A stretch of DNA of 7,267 bases from Syntrophomonadaceae bacterium (GCA_012798055.1 JAAZOA010000095.1:1-7267); one strand, 5' to 3'. Positions 1 to 6,580 are shown, counted from the stretch's first letter. A program made the numbers and translations. The notes: generated by a model not told the origin, from the sequence alone.

Positions 1-360
1 CCTCTGGACCGGGTTTTGACAGAAATACCAGCCGGTTCCTTGTACGAAGGGGAGGACCCGCTGGCATGTGCCCAGCGGGAACTGGAGGAGGAAACAGGGT
101 TCAAAGCCCGGCATTGGGAAAAAATATTGTCTTATTACAGCGCCCCTGGATTCACCGACGAACAGCTGCACATATACCTGGCTGGCGGACTATTTCCCGG
201 CCAGACCAACCCTGATCCGGACGAATTCATCGAGACCGAGTTGGTGCCGCTGGACAAAGCTTACCGCATGATTTTTTCCGGGGAGATTGTCGATGGCAAA
301 AGCATAATCGCCATCCAATATCTCGCTTCCAGGCGATTGCAACCCCTCCCGGAAGTGTAG
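1..360 (+). CDS. nudF: ADP-ribose pyrophosphatase (Nudix hydrolase), 5'-truncated by window edge
   Basis: The reading frame is open from base 1, so the gene starts outside the window; 119 C-terminal residues are visible. A complete Nudix box G-x5-E-x7-REL-x-EE-x-GF spans visible residues 12-34, with metal-binding glutamates in REL-EEE (residues 27, 30, 31). A proline lies 15 residues after the box (residue 49, in SAPGF), the position known to mark ADP-ribose pyrophosphatases among Nudix enzymes. The tail, with its VPLDKA and GEIVDGKSI segments, also fits that subfamily. By family knowledge the enzyme splits ADP-ribose into AMP and ribose-5-phosphate in the cytoplasm, clearing a reactive sugar nucleotide. 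The next gene starts 21 bases after the stop, so they are probably co-transcribed. The TTG at 16 is not a credible start because it would remove the strand before the Nudix box. The exact substrate is inferred; other nucleoside-diphosphate sugars are possible. Confidence 0.9.
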   Translation, partial: PLDRVLTEIPAGSLYEGEDPLACAQRELEEETGFKARHWEKILSYYSAPGFTDEQLHIYLAGGLFPGQTNPDPDEFIETELVPLDKAYRMIFSGEIVDGKSIIAIQYLASRRLQPLPEV

Positions 361-371
361 ACCGAATAGTT

Positions 372-380
372 GGGAGAGGA
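372..380 (+). promoter_or_regulatory. Ribosome binding site of the EndoQ-like gene
   Basis: The purine-rich run GGGAGAGGA ends one base before ATG 382; its GGGAG part is five bases from that ATG. It overlaps the codons after the in-frame TTG at 370. This makes ATG 382 the likelier start, since the TTG has no Shine-Dalgarno of its own. Confidence 0.55.
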
Positions 381-381
381 C

Positions 382-1599
382 ATGAATACATCTTTGCACG
401 GCGGAGCCCATAGGATCAAAACCGCAACTCCATTGGCACAATACTATGCTGACCTGCATATCCACATCGGCAGCGCTATGGGCAAGGCCGTAAAAATTAC
501 TGCTTCCCGCAATCTGCAGTTAAAGACGATAATTTATGGAGATGCCCCGCGGAAAGGCCTGGACATAGTTGGGATTGTTGATGCAGGCAGCACCCTGGTC
601 ATAAAGGAACTGAAGCAAATGTTGGCCGAGGGCGATTTGGCCGAAAGTCCCCAGGGAGGCTGCCTGGCGGGCAACGGGATCCTGGTGGTTTTGGCAAGTG
701 AGATAGAAAGCCGGGAGGGAGTCCACCTGGTCTCCTATCTCCCCGACCTCTGCAGTCTGGAAGCCTGGCAGGGTTATTTCCGTAACCGGGTCAGGAATCA
801 GCAACTATCAACGCAACGAGCAGCAGCCGGGGTGCAGGAAATAATCGATTTGACCAGGGCCTTGGGGGGGATTTTTTGCCCCGCCCATGTATTCACACCT
901 CACAAGGGTATTTATGGTGCTTGGACGGACCGGCTGACGAACAAACTGGAGGCTCCCAACCAACAGTTCAAAGCCCTGGAACTGGGCCTCAGTGCAGACA
1001 CAGAAATGGCGGGACGGTTAGCGGAAACAGCCGACTATGTGTTTCTGTCCAATTCTGATGCCCATTCCTCAGCCAATATAGGCAGGGAGTTCAATCTCCT
1101 CCAGTTAGGCGGACTGAATTTCGAGGAATTGCGTCGATGTATCGAAAACCTCGATGGACGGTGTATCTTGGCGAATTACGGTCTGCATCCCCGTTTGGGG
1201 AAATACCATCGCAGTTTCTGCCCGGAATGCAGCACTATCACAACAGATGACCCCCCCGTGACGCAGTGCGCCCGGTGCGGTAATGAGAGGGTGATTATGG
1301 GTGTTTATGACCGGATCGTAGCCATCCAGGATCATGCCCAAGCACAAGCGCCGCCCGATCGACCTCCTTATCATTACCGGGTCCCCCTCAAAGACCTGCC
1401 GGGGATAGGGGTAAAGACCTGCCACCGATTGCTGCAGGTTTTCAAAAATGAACTCGAGTTGCTGGAGAAAGCTCCCCTTGAGGCGATAAGGCGCGAAGCC
1501 GGGGCGAAAGTTGCCGATGCTATTGGCAAAATGCGCTCCGGGGACCTCTCAATAATCCCTGGGGGCGGCGGCAGGTATGGACGGGTCCAGCTTGGCTAG
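382..1599 (+). CDS. Endonuclease Q-like PHP-domain DNA repair nuclease
   Basis: A 405-residue protein with three recognisable parts. The N-terminal PHP phosphoesterase domain shows the metal-ligand motifs DLHIH (residues 24-28), an aspartate in GIVDAG, ASEIES (105-110), CPAH (166-169) and SDAH (225-228). A zinc finger follows with CPEC and CARC pairs (cysteines 280, 283, 296, 299). The C-terminal part has a helix-hairpin-helix, LPGIGVKT (339-346), of the kind that grips the DNA backbone. This order (PHP, Zn finger, helical DNA-binding tail) is that of endonuclease Q, known from Thermococcales archaea and some Bacillus, which nicks DNA 5' of uracil, hypoxanthine, xanthine or abasic sites. Older annotations call such proteins conserved hypothetical or PHP-like helicase-associated. 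The start was set at ATG 382 by its ribosome binding site; TTG 370 would add four residues. It sits between nudF and the pyrophosphatase in an apparent operon. Family assignment is firm; substrate specificity is inferred. Confidence 0.87.
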   Translation: MNTSLHGGAHRIKTATPLAQYYADLHIHIGSAMGKAVKITASRNLQLKTIIYGDAPRKGLDIVGIVDAGSTLVIKELKQMLAEGDLAESPQGGCLAGNGILVVLASEIESREGVHLVSYLPDLCSLEAWQGYFRNRVRNQQLSTQRAAAGVQEIIDLTRALGGIFCPAHVFTPHKGIYGAWTDRLTNKLEAPNQQFKALELGLSADTEMAGRLAETADYVFLSNSDAHSSANIGREFNLLQLGGLNFEELRRCIENLDGRCILANYGLHPRLGKYHRSFCPECSTITTDDPPVTQCARCGNERVIMGVYDRIVAIQDHAQAQAPPDRPPYHYRVPLKDLPGIGVKTCHRLLQVFKNELELLEKAPLEAIRREAGAKVADAIGKMRSGDLSIIPGGGGRYGRVQLG

Positions 1600-1613
1600 T
1601 TAGGCTTGGGATC

Positions 1614-1619
1614 GGAGGT
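1614..1619 (+). promoter_or_regulatory. Ribosome binding site of the CBS-pyrophosphatase gene
   Basis: A perfect GGAGGT lies seven bases before ATG 1627. It rules out the in-frame TTG at 1606, which precedes the site and would add residues not found in the family, whose members begin just before the GHxNPDxD motif. Confidence 0.85.
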
Positions 1620-1626
1620 AGAGCAG

Positions 1627-2982
1627 ATGAAACCAGTATATATAATAGGCCACAGAAATCCTGATGTTGATTGTATAGCCTCGGCGGTTGCTTATCAGTC
1701 CTATAAAGCACAAACCGGGCCGGGTAACTACCTGGCTGCGGCTGCCAGCGAACTCTCACCTGAATTGGCGTGGTTGCTGGATTATTTGGAAATCCAACCC
1801 CCGTTGGTGGTTAAGGATGTGGGAACCCGGGTTGAGGACATACTGGATGATGATGAAATAATATTTGCGACTCCAGATACATCCCTGGCTGCTTTGGGTC
1901 TTCTGATGCGAGAAAAGAAGATTAAAACCATGCCGGTCCTGGATGAACAACACAGCTTTCTGGGACTGATCACAATTGGCGATATAGCTATGTTGTATAT
2001 GGATGCTGTGGGAACCGGCCATGACATTGAGAAGAGCCCCGAGATACTGAAAAATCTCCTGGCCATAAATGCGAGCCAGATCATGAAAACACGTGATTTG
2101 ATCTTGTTCGAACCGGATGAAAAGGTTGAGGAGGCAAGAAAAAACATGCTTGCTAGCCGCTTCCGCAACTATCCGGTGGTAGATGAAGCCAACCGTTATT
2201 TGGGTATGATTTCCCGGTATAGTCTCTTGCAGATGAAACGCAAACAAGTCATACTGGTTGACCATAATGAAAAAAAGCAAGCGCCCGAGGGGATTGAGGA
2301 AGCCGAGATTCTGGAGATAATAGATCATCACCGGGTTGGAGATTTACAGACCCTGTGGCCGATCTATTTTCATAATGAACCGGTTGGTTCTACCTCAACA
2401 CTAGTGGCGGAGATGTTCATCCAGAACCGTGCAGTGTTGAGCCGGCCGATTGCGGCCTTGTTGCTGTCAGGAATCATGACCGACACCATGATTTTCAAGT
2501 CTCCCACGACTACCCCGAAAGACCGGCGCATAGCGGCCGAATTGGAATCGTTATCTGGACTTGATGCCATCAACTGGAGCAAGAGACTGTACTCCGAAAT
2601 CAACCGGGTAGATAAACTGAGTGATGAAGAAGTCATAAACAGCGACCTGAAGGAGTACGTCAGCGGTGAGGTTACCTTTGCAGTAAGCCAGGTGGAGACG
2701 GTAGATTTAAGACTGTTGGCCGAGAGGCGATCCAAATTGCTTTCCATAATGGAAGGGATGTGTGCAGCCAAAGGGTATGTGCTCATGTGTCTGATGGTTA
2801 CCAATATCTTTCAGGATGGTACTGAAATAGTCGTTGCGGGACAGAAGGGTCACCTGGTTGAAGATGCCTTTTTGCACCAACATATCGATGGCGGTATTTT
2901 TCTTAAAGGCATCTTGTCCAGAAAGAAACAGGTTGTGCCGGTCATTTATCAGGCTCTTCGCCAGGAACGCTCCATCGTTTGA
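1627..2982 (+). CDS. Manganese-dependent family II inorganic pyrophosphatase with CBS pair (CBS-PPase)
   Basis: A 451-residue cytoplasmic enzyme hydrolysing pyrophosphate to two phosphates. The DHH catalytic domain is split: its first part carries GHRNPDVD (H9, D13, D15) and the second carries VDHN (D212), IDHH (H234, H235) and MTDT (D286). The DHHA2 domain ends with SRKKQ (431-435), whose basic residues bind substrate. Between the two DHH parts, residues about 65-205 form two CBS repeats, seen as PVLDE...GLITIGDIA and YPVVDE...GMISRYSLL. In this family CBS pairs bind adenine nucleotides and adjust activity, with AMP and ADP commonly inhibiting. The DRTGG domain found between the CBS repeats in longer (~550-residue) clostridial versions is absent, as in Moorella-type enzymes. 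The second CBS repeat has serine 199 where many CBS domains have a ribose-binding aspartate. Its stop TGA overlaps an ATG (2982) in the xerD frame. Confidence 0.95.
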   Translation: MKPVYIIGHRNPDVDCIASAVAYQSYKAQTGPGNYLAAAASELSPELAWLLDYLEIQPPLVVKDVGTRVEDILDDDEIIFATPDTSLAALGLLMREKKIKTMPVLDEQHSFLGLITIGDIAMLYMDAVGTGHDIEKSPEILKNLLAINASQIMKTRDLILFEPDEKVEEARKNMLASRFRNYPVVDEANRYLGMISRYSLLQMKRKQVILVDHNEKKQAPEGIEEAEILEIIDHHRVGDLQTLWPIYFHNEPVGSTSTLVAEMFIQNRAVLSRPIAALLLSGIMTDTMIFKSPTTTPKDRRIAAELESLSGLDAINWSKRLYSEINRVDKLSDEEVINSDLKEYVSGEVTFAVSQVETVDLRLLAERRSKLLSIMEGMCAAKGYVLMCLMVTNIFQDGTEIVVAGQKGHLVEDAFLHQHIDGGIFLKGILSRKKQVVPVIYQALRQERSIV

Positions 2983-3095
2983 TGGATTATCAGCAGGTGG
3001 TCCCGGGGGAAAAGGCAAAATCAATCCAGCTGAGAAGCGAGTTGGAAAAATCAAGCAGGCGGGCAATTCGGAAAAAGAAGTATTGGGGTAGACAA
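2983..3095 (+). other. Short stretch between pyrophosphatase stop and preferred xerD start
   Basis: These 113 bases have no stop in the xerD frame, so translation from ATG 2982 (overlapping the preceding TGA) would add 38 residues to XerD. The added peptide is rich in lysine and arginine (for example IRKKKYWGRQ) and matches no part of XerD that I know. No Shine-Dalgarno is well placed for ATG 2982: the nearest AGGAA is about 14 bases away. I see no convincing terminator or promoter here. It is either spacer or an unusual N-terminal extension. Confidence 0.4.
3085..3089 (+). promoter_or_regulatory. Weak ribosome binding site for xerD GTG start
   Basis: GGGGT lies six bases before GTG 3096. 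It is weaker than the other sites in this window, but its spacing supports the start that gives a normal-length XerD. Confidence 0.4.
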
Positions 3096-3986
3096 GTGGA
3101 CAAACATATCGCATCATTCATGGATTATATCCATTTCGAAAAGGGGCTGTCGGCCAACACCCAGGCGGCATATAAAAGGGATCTCTGCAAGTTCAGGGAC
3201 TACTTGAGACGAAATTTCCAAGTCGACGATTGGGAAGAGGTCAACAAAAAGCATATTTTAGCTTTCCTGGCAGGGGAAATGGATAAAAAAGCTGCCAATG
3301 CCAGTGTAGCCCGGACTTTTTCCAGCATCAAGGCTTTGTATAAATTCCTGGTGGCGGAGGAATACATCACTCTAAATCCGGCTGCGGATTTGGAAACGCC
3401 GAAGATAAAGCGCAAATTGCCCCATGTCCTGTCCATCGAAGAGGTGGATAAGCTCATGGAACAACCCGACGTTTTAATGCCCTTGGGCTTAAGGGACCGG
3501 GCCATGCTGGAACTGATGTATGGGACCGGCATAAGGGTTTCTGAACTTCTGGCCCTGCAGTTGGAAGATCTTAATACAATGGCGGGATTTCTGCGTTGTG
3601 TGGGCAAGGGTCGCAAGGAAAGGATCATTCCGGTTAACCGGACATCCATCATGTGGGTGGAAAGATACCTGGCCCGGGCCCGTAATCAAATTTTGAAGGG
3701 GCGTCATGACCGCACCATGTTCCTTAATGTCCGGGGCAGGCGGCTGAGCCGACAGGGCTTTTTCAAGATACTGGCTAATTATGGGGAAAAGGCAGACATC
3801 GAGAAGGAACTCAGCCCGCATACACTGCGTCACTCATTCGCTACTCACCTGCTTGAAAACGGAGCCGATTTGAGGGCTGTCCAGGAAATGCTGGGCCACT
3901 CGGACATCTCTACTACCCAGATATATACCCACCTGACTAAAACTAGGTTGAGGGAAGTATATTACCAGTATCACCCGCGCTCGTGA
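3096..3986 (+). CDS. xerD: Site-specific tyrosine recombinase XerD
   Basis: A 296-residue integrase-type recombinase. The N-terminal SAM-like DNA-binding domain (about residues 1-90) begins VDKHIASFMDYIHFEKGLS and includes NTQAAYKRDL. The catalytic domain holds the full set of active residues: R147 (GTGIRVSE), K171 (GKGRKE), H242 and R245 (HTLRH), H268 (LGHSD) and nucleophile Y277 (QIYTH). The ending YYQYHPR is typical of XerD rather than XerC. By family knowledge it works with XerC at the dif site, with FtsK, to resolve chromosome dimers before division. The GTG start gives the usual family length and places the first residue where XerD proteins normally begin; ATG 2982 would add 38 residues. 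A gene in this place next to deoB fits the Bacillus-like xerD-drm order. No sign of a phage or integron context. Confidence 0.94.
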   Translation: MDKHIASFMDYIHFEKGLSANTQAAYKRDLCKFRDYLRRNFQVDDWEEVNKKHILAFLAGEMDKKAANASVARTFSSIKALYKFLVAEEYITLNPAADLETPKIKRKLPHVLSIEEVDKLMEQPDVLMPLGLRDRAMLELMYGTGIRVSELLALQLEDLNTMAGFLRCVGKGRKERIIPVNRTSIMWVERYLARARNQILKGRHDRTMFLNVRGRRLSRQGFFKILANYGEKADIEKELSPHTLRHSFATHLLENGADLRAVQEMLGHSDISTTQIYTHLTKTRLREVYYQYHPRS

Positions 3987-4000
3987 TGGCGTGGGGGTAG
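3986..4000 (+). other. Possible four-codon micro-ORF overlapping xerD stop
   Basis: The xerD stop TGA shares its A with an ATG, giving Met-Ala-Trp-Gly then TAG. A coupled ribosome stopping at 4000 would cover the 5' arm of the stem at 3991-4009 in the deoB leader. Such short ORFs occur by chance, so this is recorded only as context for the leader. Confidence 0.12.
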
Positions 4001-4062
4001 ACTCCGCACCGGAGGGGAAACCCTCGAGAGTCAGTGCGAAATTAGGGAGGGAAATTGAGCCC
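3987..4062 (+). promoter_or_regulatory. Structured leader before deoB, possible cis-regulatory RNA
   Basis: This 76-base gap contains several complementary short segments. A stem with a UAGA loop and one bulged G forms at 3991-4009. A perfect GAGGG-GAAA-CCCTC hairpin with a GNRA tetraloop forms at 4012-4025. Alternatives that compete with these are GACTC 4000-4004 with GAGTC 4028-4032, and CGCAC 4005-4009 with GTGCG 4034-4038. CCCTC 4021-4025 can instead pair with GAGGG 4047-4051, which is the deoB Shine-Dalgarno. This is the layout of an anti-Shine-Dalgarno switch, but the stems are only five base pairs and I match it to no known riboswitch. There is no U-run, so it is not an intrinsic terminator. 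Confidence 0.3.
4044..4051 (+). promoter_or_regulatory. Ribosome binding site of deoB
   Basis: AGGGAGGG lies 11 bases before ATG 4063, a slightly long spacing. It decides against the in-frame GTG at 3991, which has no such site and would add 24 residues. Its GAGGG part repeats the 5' arm of the upstream hairpin at 4012-4016. Confidence 0.7.
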
Positions 4063-5235
4063 ATGAGTAAAAGAGCGATTCTCTTGGTGTTGGACAGCGT
4101 CGGCATAGGTGCAGCAGAGGATAGCTGCATTTATGGGGATGAAGCCTGCAATACCCTGAAACATACGGCTGAGGCCGTGGGGGGATTGAAAGTCCCCCAT
4201 ATGCAGGCACTGGGATTGGGCTGCCTAGAGGCACTGCCTGGGGTTGAACCAACCTCGCAGCCAAAGGGAGCATACGGCAAAATGGCGGAGAGGTCCAAAG
4301 GAAAAGATACAACCACCGGGCACTGGGAAATGATGGGAATTGTCCTGGAGCAGCCTTTCCCCACCTATCCCCACGGATTCCCTCGGGATGTGATCCAGGA
4401 ATTGGAAAAGCGGATAGGGCGCAGCACTTTGGGGAATGTGGTGGCTTCAGGTACTGAAATCATCGCCCAGTTGGGACAGAAGCACCTGGAAACAGGTTTT
4501 CCCATCATTTACACTTCCGTAGACAGCGTCTTTCAGATGGCTGCCCATGAGGAGATTATTCCCGTAGCCGAGCTATACCGGATGTGCCAGATCGCCAGGG
4601 AAATACTGCAAGGGCCCAATGCAGTGGGAAGGGTTATCGCTAGGCCTTTCACAGGCAGCCCGGGCAGCTTTGTCCGCACCCCTAGGCGGCATGACTTTTC
4701 GCTGCAACCCGGGCCAAATATTTTGGACAGTATCGTAGCCAGCGGGCAAAAGGTAATCGGGGTTGGCAAGATAAAGGACATCTTTGCAGGCCGTTCAATC
4801 ACTGAATCCTATCCCATAGAAAACAATCGGGATGGCATGCAGAAAATCGTCGCTATCTTGCAGGGCGAATTTGCCGGGATGGTCTTCGCTAATCTCATTG
4901 ATTTCGATATGCTCTATGGTCACCGCAATGATGTGCAAGGTTATGCTGCGGCTCTGGAGGAGTTCGACCGCTGGCTACCCGAGCTTTATGCCGCCATGGG
5001 GCCAGAGGATGTGGTTTTCATATCTGCTGACCATGGGTGTGACCCGACTACCTGCGGTACAGATCATACCCGGGAACAGGTTCCAGTGCTGGTCTATGGT
5101 GAAAACATCGCAGCCGGTGCAGCAATAGGTACCCGCTCGTCTTTTGCCGACCTGGGCCAGACCGTAGCTGATTATTTAGGAGTTGAAACCAAGATGTATG
5201 CAGGCCAGAGCTTCTTGGACTTGATAAGGAGATAA
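4063..5235 (+). CDS. deoB: Phosphopentomutase
   Basis: A 390-residue alkaline-phosphatase-superfamily enzyme of normal length that interconverts (deoxy)ribose-1-phosphate and -5-phosphate, linking nucleoside breakdown to the pentose phosphate pathway. The metal and catalytic residues known from Bacillus phosphopentomutase are all visible: D11 (LDSVGIG), the phosphorylated threonine T85 (KDTTTGHWE), D282 and H287 (FDMLYGHRND), D323 and H324 (SADHG), and H335 (TDHTRE). The inserted cap domain characteristic of the family occupies roughly residues 100-215. The start is ATG 4063, giving MSKRAILLVLDS, the usual N-terminus. It follows xerD after a structured 76-base leader and is separated from the next gene by only three bases, so it is almost certainly co-transcribed with the phosphorylase that makes its substrate. 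Assignment is firm. Confidence 0.97.
   Translation: MSKRAILLVLDSVGIGAAEDSCIYGDEACNTLKHTAEAVGGLKVPHMQALGLGCLEALPGVEPTSQPKGAYGKMAERSKGKDTTTGHWEMMGIVLEQPFPTYPHGFPRDVIQELEKRIGRSTLGNVVASGTEIIAQLGQKHLETGFPIIYTSVDSVFQMAAHEEIIPVAELYRMCQIAREILQGPNAVGRVIARPFTGSPGSFVRTPRRHDFSLQPGPNILDSIVASGQKVIGVGKIKDIFAGRSITESYPIENNRDGMQKIVAILQGEFAGMVFANLIDFDMLYGHRNDVQGYAAALEEFDRWLPELYAAMGPEDVVFISADHGCDPTTCGTDHTREQVPVLVYGENIAAGAAIGTRSSFADLGQTVADYLGVETKMYAGQSFLDLIRR
5226..5233 (+). promoter_or_regulatory. Ribosome binding site of the nucleoside phosphorylase gene, inside deoB end
   Basis: AAGGAGAT lies within the last codons and stop of deoB, five bases before ATG 5239. It is a strong site that ties translation of the two genes together. 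Confidence 0.85.
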
Positions 5236-5238
5236 AGC

Positions 5239-6543
5239 ATGGATGCCCAGGACATAATACTAAAAAAGAGGGACGGCCTGGAACTAAGCGGGGAAGAAAT
5301 CGATTTCCTGGTGAAGGGCATTGTGGATGGCAGCATTCCTGATTACCAGACCAGTGCCTGGGCGATGGCGGTGTTCTTCCGCGGTATGAGCGAAAAGGAA
5401 ACCAACCGGCTGGCCCTTACCATGGCTTACTCCGGGGATGTGATTGATTTGTCAGCTATCAAGGGATACAAAGTCGACAAACACAGCTCGGGGGGAGTTG
5501 GAGACAAGACCACGCTGGTCGTAGTACCCTTGGCTGCGGCCGCTGGAGTGCCCGTAGCCAAGATGTCAGGGCGGGGACTGGGCCATACCGGAGGAACCAT
5601 CGACAAGTTTGAGTCCATCCCGGGCTTTCAGGTGGAAAGAAGCTACCGCCAACTAGTTGAGCAAGTCAACAAGTTCGGGGCAGCAGTTATAGCCCAGACT
5701 GGCAACCTGGTCCCAGCCGACAAGAAGCTCTATGCCATAAGAGATGTGACTGCCACCATCGACAGTATTCCGCTAATTGCTGCCAGCATCATGAGTAAAA
5801 AAATAGCCGCCGGAGCCCAGGGCATTGTCCTGGACGTCAAGGTGGGTAATGGTGCCTTCATGAAGGATCCTGGACAGGCTGCGGAACTGGCCCAGACCAT
5901 GATGCGCATCGGCTGCGGTGCTGGTAAACGAGTCGTAGCCATCCTGACCGACATGAACCAGCCTTTGGGTCATATGGTGGGCAATGCCCTGGAAGTAAGG
6001 GAAGCTATTGACCTGCTAGGAGGCGGAGGACCCGATGATCTCAGGCAATTGTGCACCTGTTTGACAGCTCACATGTTGCAGATGGCGGGAGTCAGGTCTG
6101 GATATGATCAGGGTGCCGAATTGGTCCAGGAATTGCTGCAATCCGGGGCAGGACTGGCAAAGTTCAAACAAATGGTTGCTGCCCAGGGAGGAGAACTGGA
6201 TTATGAACCGCCTGGCTACGGACTACCCCGGGCGGTTATCGAGGCGGAAGTGCCGGCAGAACGAAGCGGCTACGTCGTTTCCATAGATACGGAGAGAGTG
6301 GGCAGAACCGCCATGCGCCTTGGAGCTGGGCGGGAGAAGATCGGGGATACAATTGATCCGGCGGTGGGTGTCGAAGTGATTAAGAAGCGGGGCGATCTGG
6401 TAAAGGCCGGTGAAGTTCTGGCCAGGATCTACGCCAATGACCAAGCCCGCTTGGAATCTGCCTGCCAGGCTATCAGAGACTGTTACCAACTGGACGGATC
6501 GCCTCCTGAGGAACAGCCCCTTATACTGCAGACCTTTGCATAA
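5239..6543 (+). CDS. pdp: Pyrimidine-nucleoside phosphorylase
   Basis: A 434-residue cytoplasmic enzyme that splits uridine, thymidine or deoxyuridine with phosphate to give the base and (deoxy)ribose-1-phosphate. An N-terminal helical domain (about 1-65) precedes the phosphate-binding segment KHSSGGVGDKT (81-91) and the family signature SGRGLGHTGGTIDKFE (110-125). Pyrimidine-binding residues known from the Geobacillus enzyme, R168, S183 and K187, are at the same numbers here. Lysine 108 before the signature matches the broad-specificity Firmicute enzymes; thymidine-specific DeoA proteins have methionine there. The C-terminal PYNP domain spans about 345-412, with GAGREKIGD and a lysine-rich turn near residue 385. 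Three bases separate it from deoB, which consumes its product. No deoC, cdd or nucleoside transporter gene is in the window. The alternative label is thymidine phosphorylase deoA. Confidence 0.95.
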   Translation: MDAQDIILKKRDGLELSGEEIDFLVKGIVDGSIPDYQTSAWAMAVFFRGMSEKETNRLALTMAYSGDVIDLSAIKGYKVDKHSSGGVGDKTTLVVVPLAAAAGVPVAKMSGRGLGHTGGTIDKFESIPGFQVERSYRQLVEQVNKFGAAVIAQTGNLVPADKKLYAIRDVTATIDSIPLIAASIMSKKIAAGAQGIVLDVKVGNGAFMKDPGQAAELAQTMMRIGCGAGKRVVAILTDMNQPLGHMVGNALEVREAIDLLGGGGPDDLRQLCTCLTAHMLQMAGVRSGYDQGAELVQELLQSGAGLAKFKQMVAAQGGELDYEPPGYGLPRAVIEAEVPAERSGYVVSIDTERVGRTAMRLGAGREKIGDTIDPAVGVEVIKKRGDLVKAGEVLARIYANDQARLESACQAIRDCYQLDGSPPEEQPLILQTFA

Positions 6544-6552
6544 TCGGATCAT

Positions 6553-6569
6553 GCGGACCTTATGGTCGC
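6553..6569 (+). terminator. Weak hairpin after the nucleoside phosphorylase gene
   Basis: GACC-TTAT-GGTC, extended by two more pairs across a bulged G, forms ten bases after the stop codon. No T-tract follows, so it would be a poor intrinsic terminator. It may only be an mRNA 3' structure. Confidence 0.2.
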
Positions 6570-6580
6570 GAACCAGGCTA

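Noticed and set aside
1756..2331. Minus-strand ORF of 191 codons opposite the pyrophosphatase gene
   Set aside because: It lies wholly opposite a gene with clear catalytic motifs, shows no recognisable domain, and has no convincing start site; it is a shadow of the coding frame.
2834..3091. Plus-strand 85-codon ORF across the pyrophosphatase-xerD gap
   Set aside because: Its first half is out of frame within the conserved DHHA2 domain, and the gap part shows no known motif.
2707..3117. Minus-strand ORF spanning the pyrophosphatase end and xerD start
   Set aside because: No recognisable motif or ribosome binding site, and most of it is antisense to conserved coding sequence.
3096..3986. Phage or integron integrase
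   Set aside because: The YYQYHPR ending, 296-residue length and housekeeping neighbours indicate chromosomal XerD, and no attachment repeats or cassette genes are visible.
4012..4025. Intrinsic terminator between xerD and deoB
   Set aside because: The hairpin is only five base pairs and no T-run follows.
3991..4062. Extended DeoB start at GTG 3991
   Set aside because: It lacks a ribosome binding site, would bury the strong AGGGAGGG inside the gene, and adds 24 residues absent from the usual DeoB N-terminus.
6104..6286. Small plus-strand ORF inside the nucleoside phosphorylase gene
   Set aside because: It overlaps conserved coding sequence in another frame and has no features of its own.
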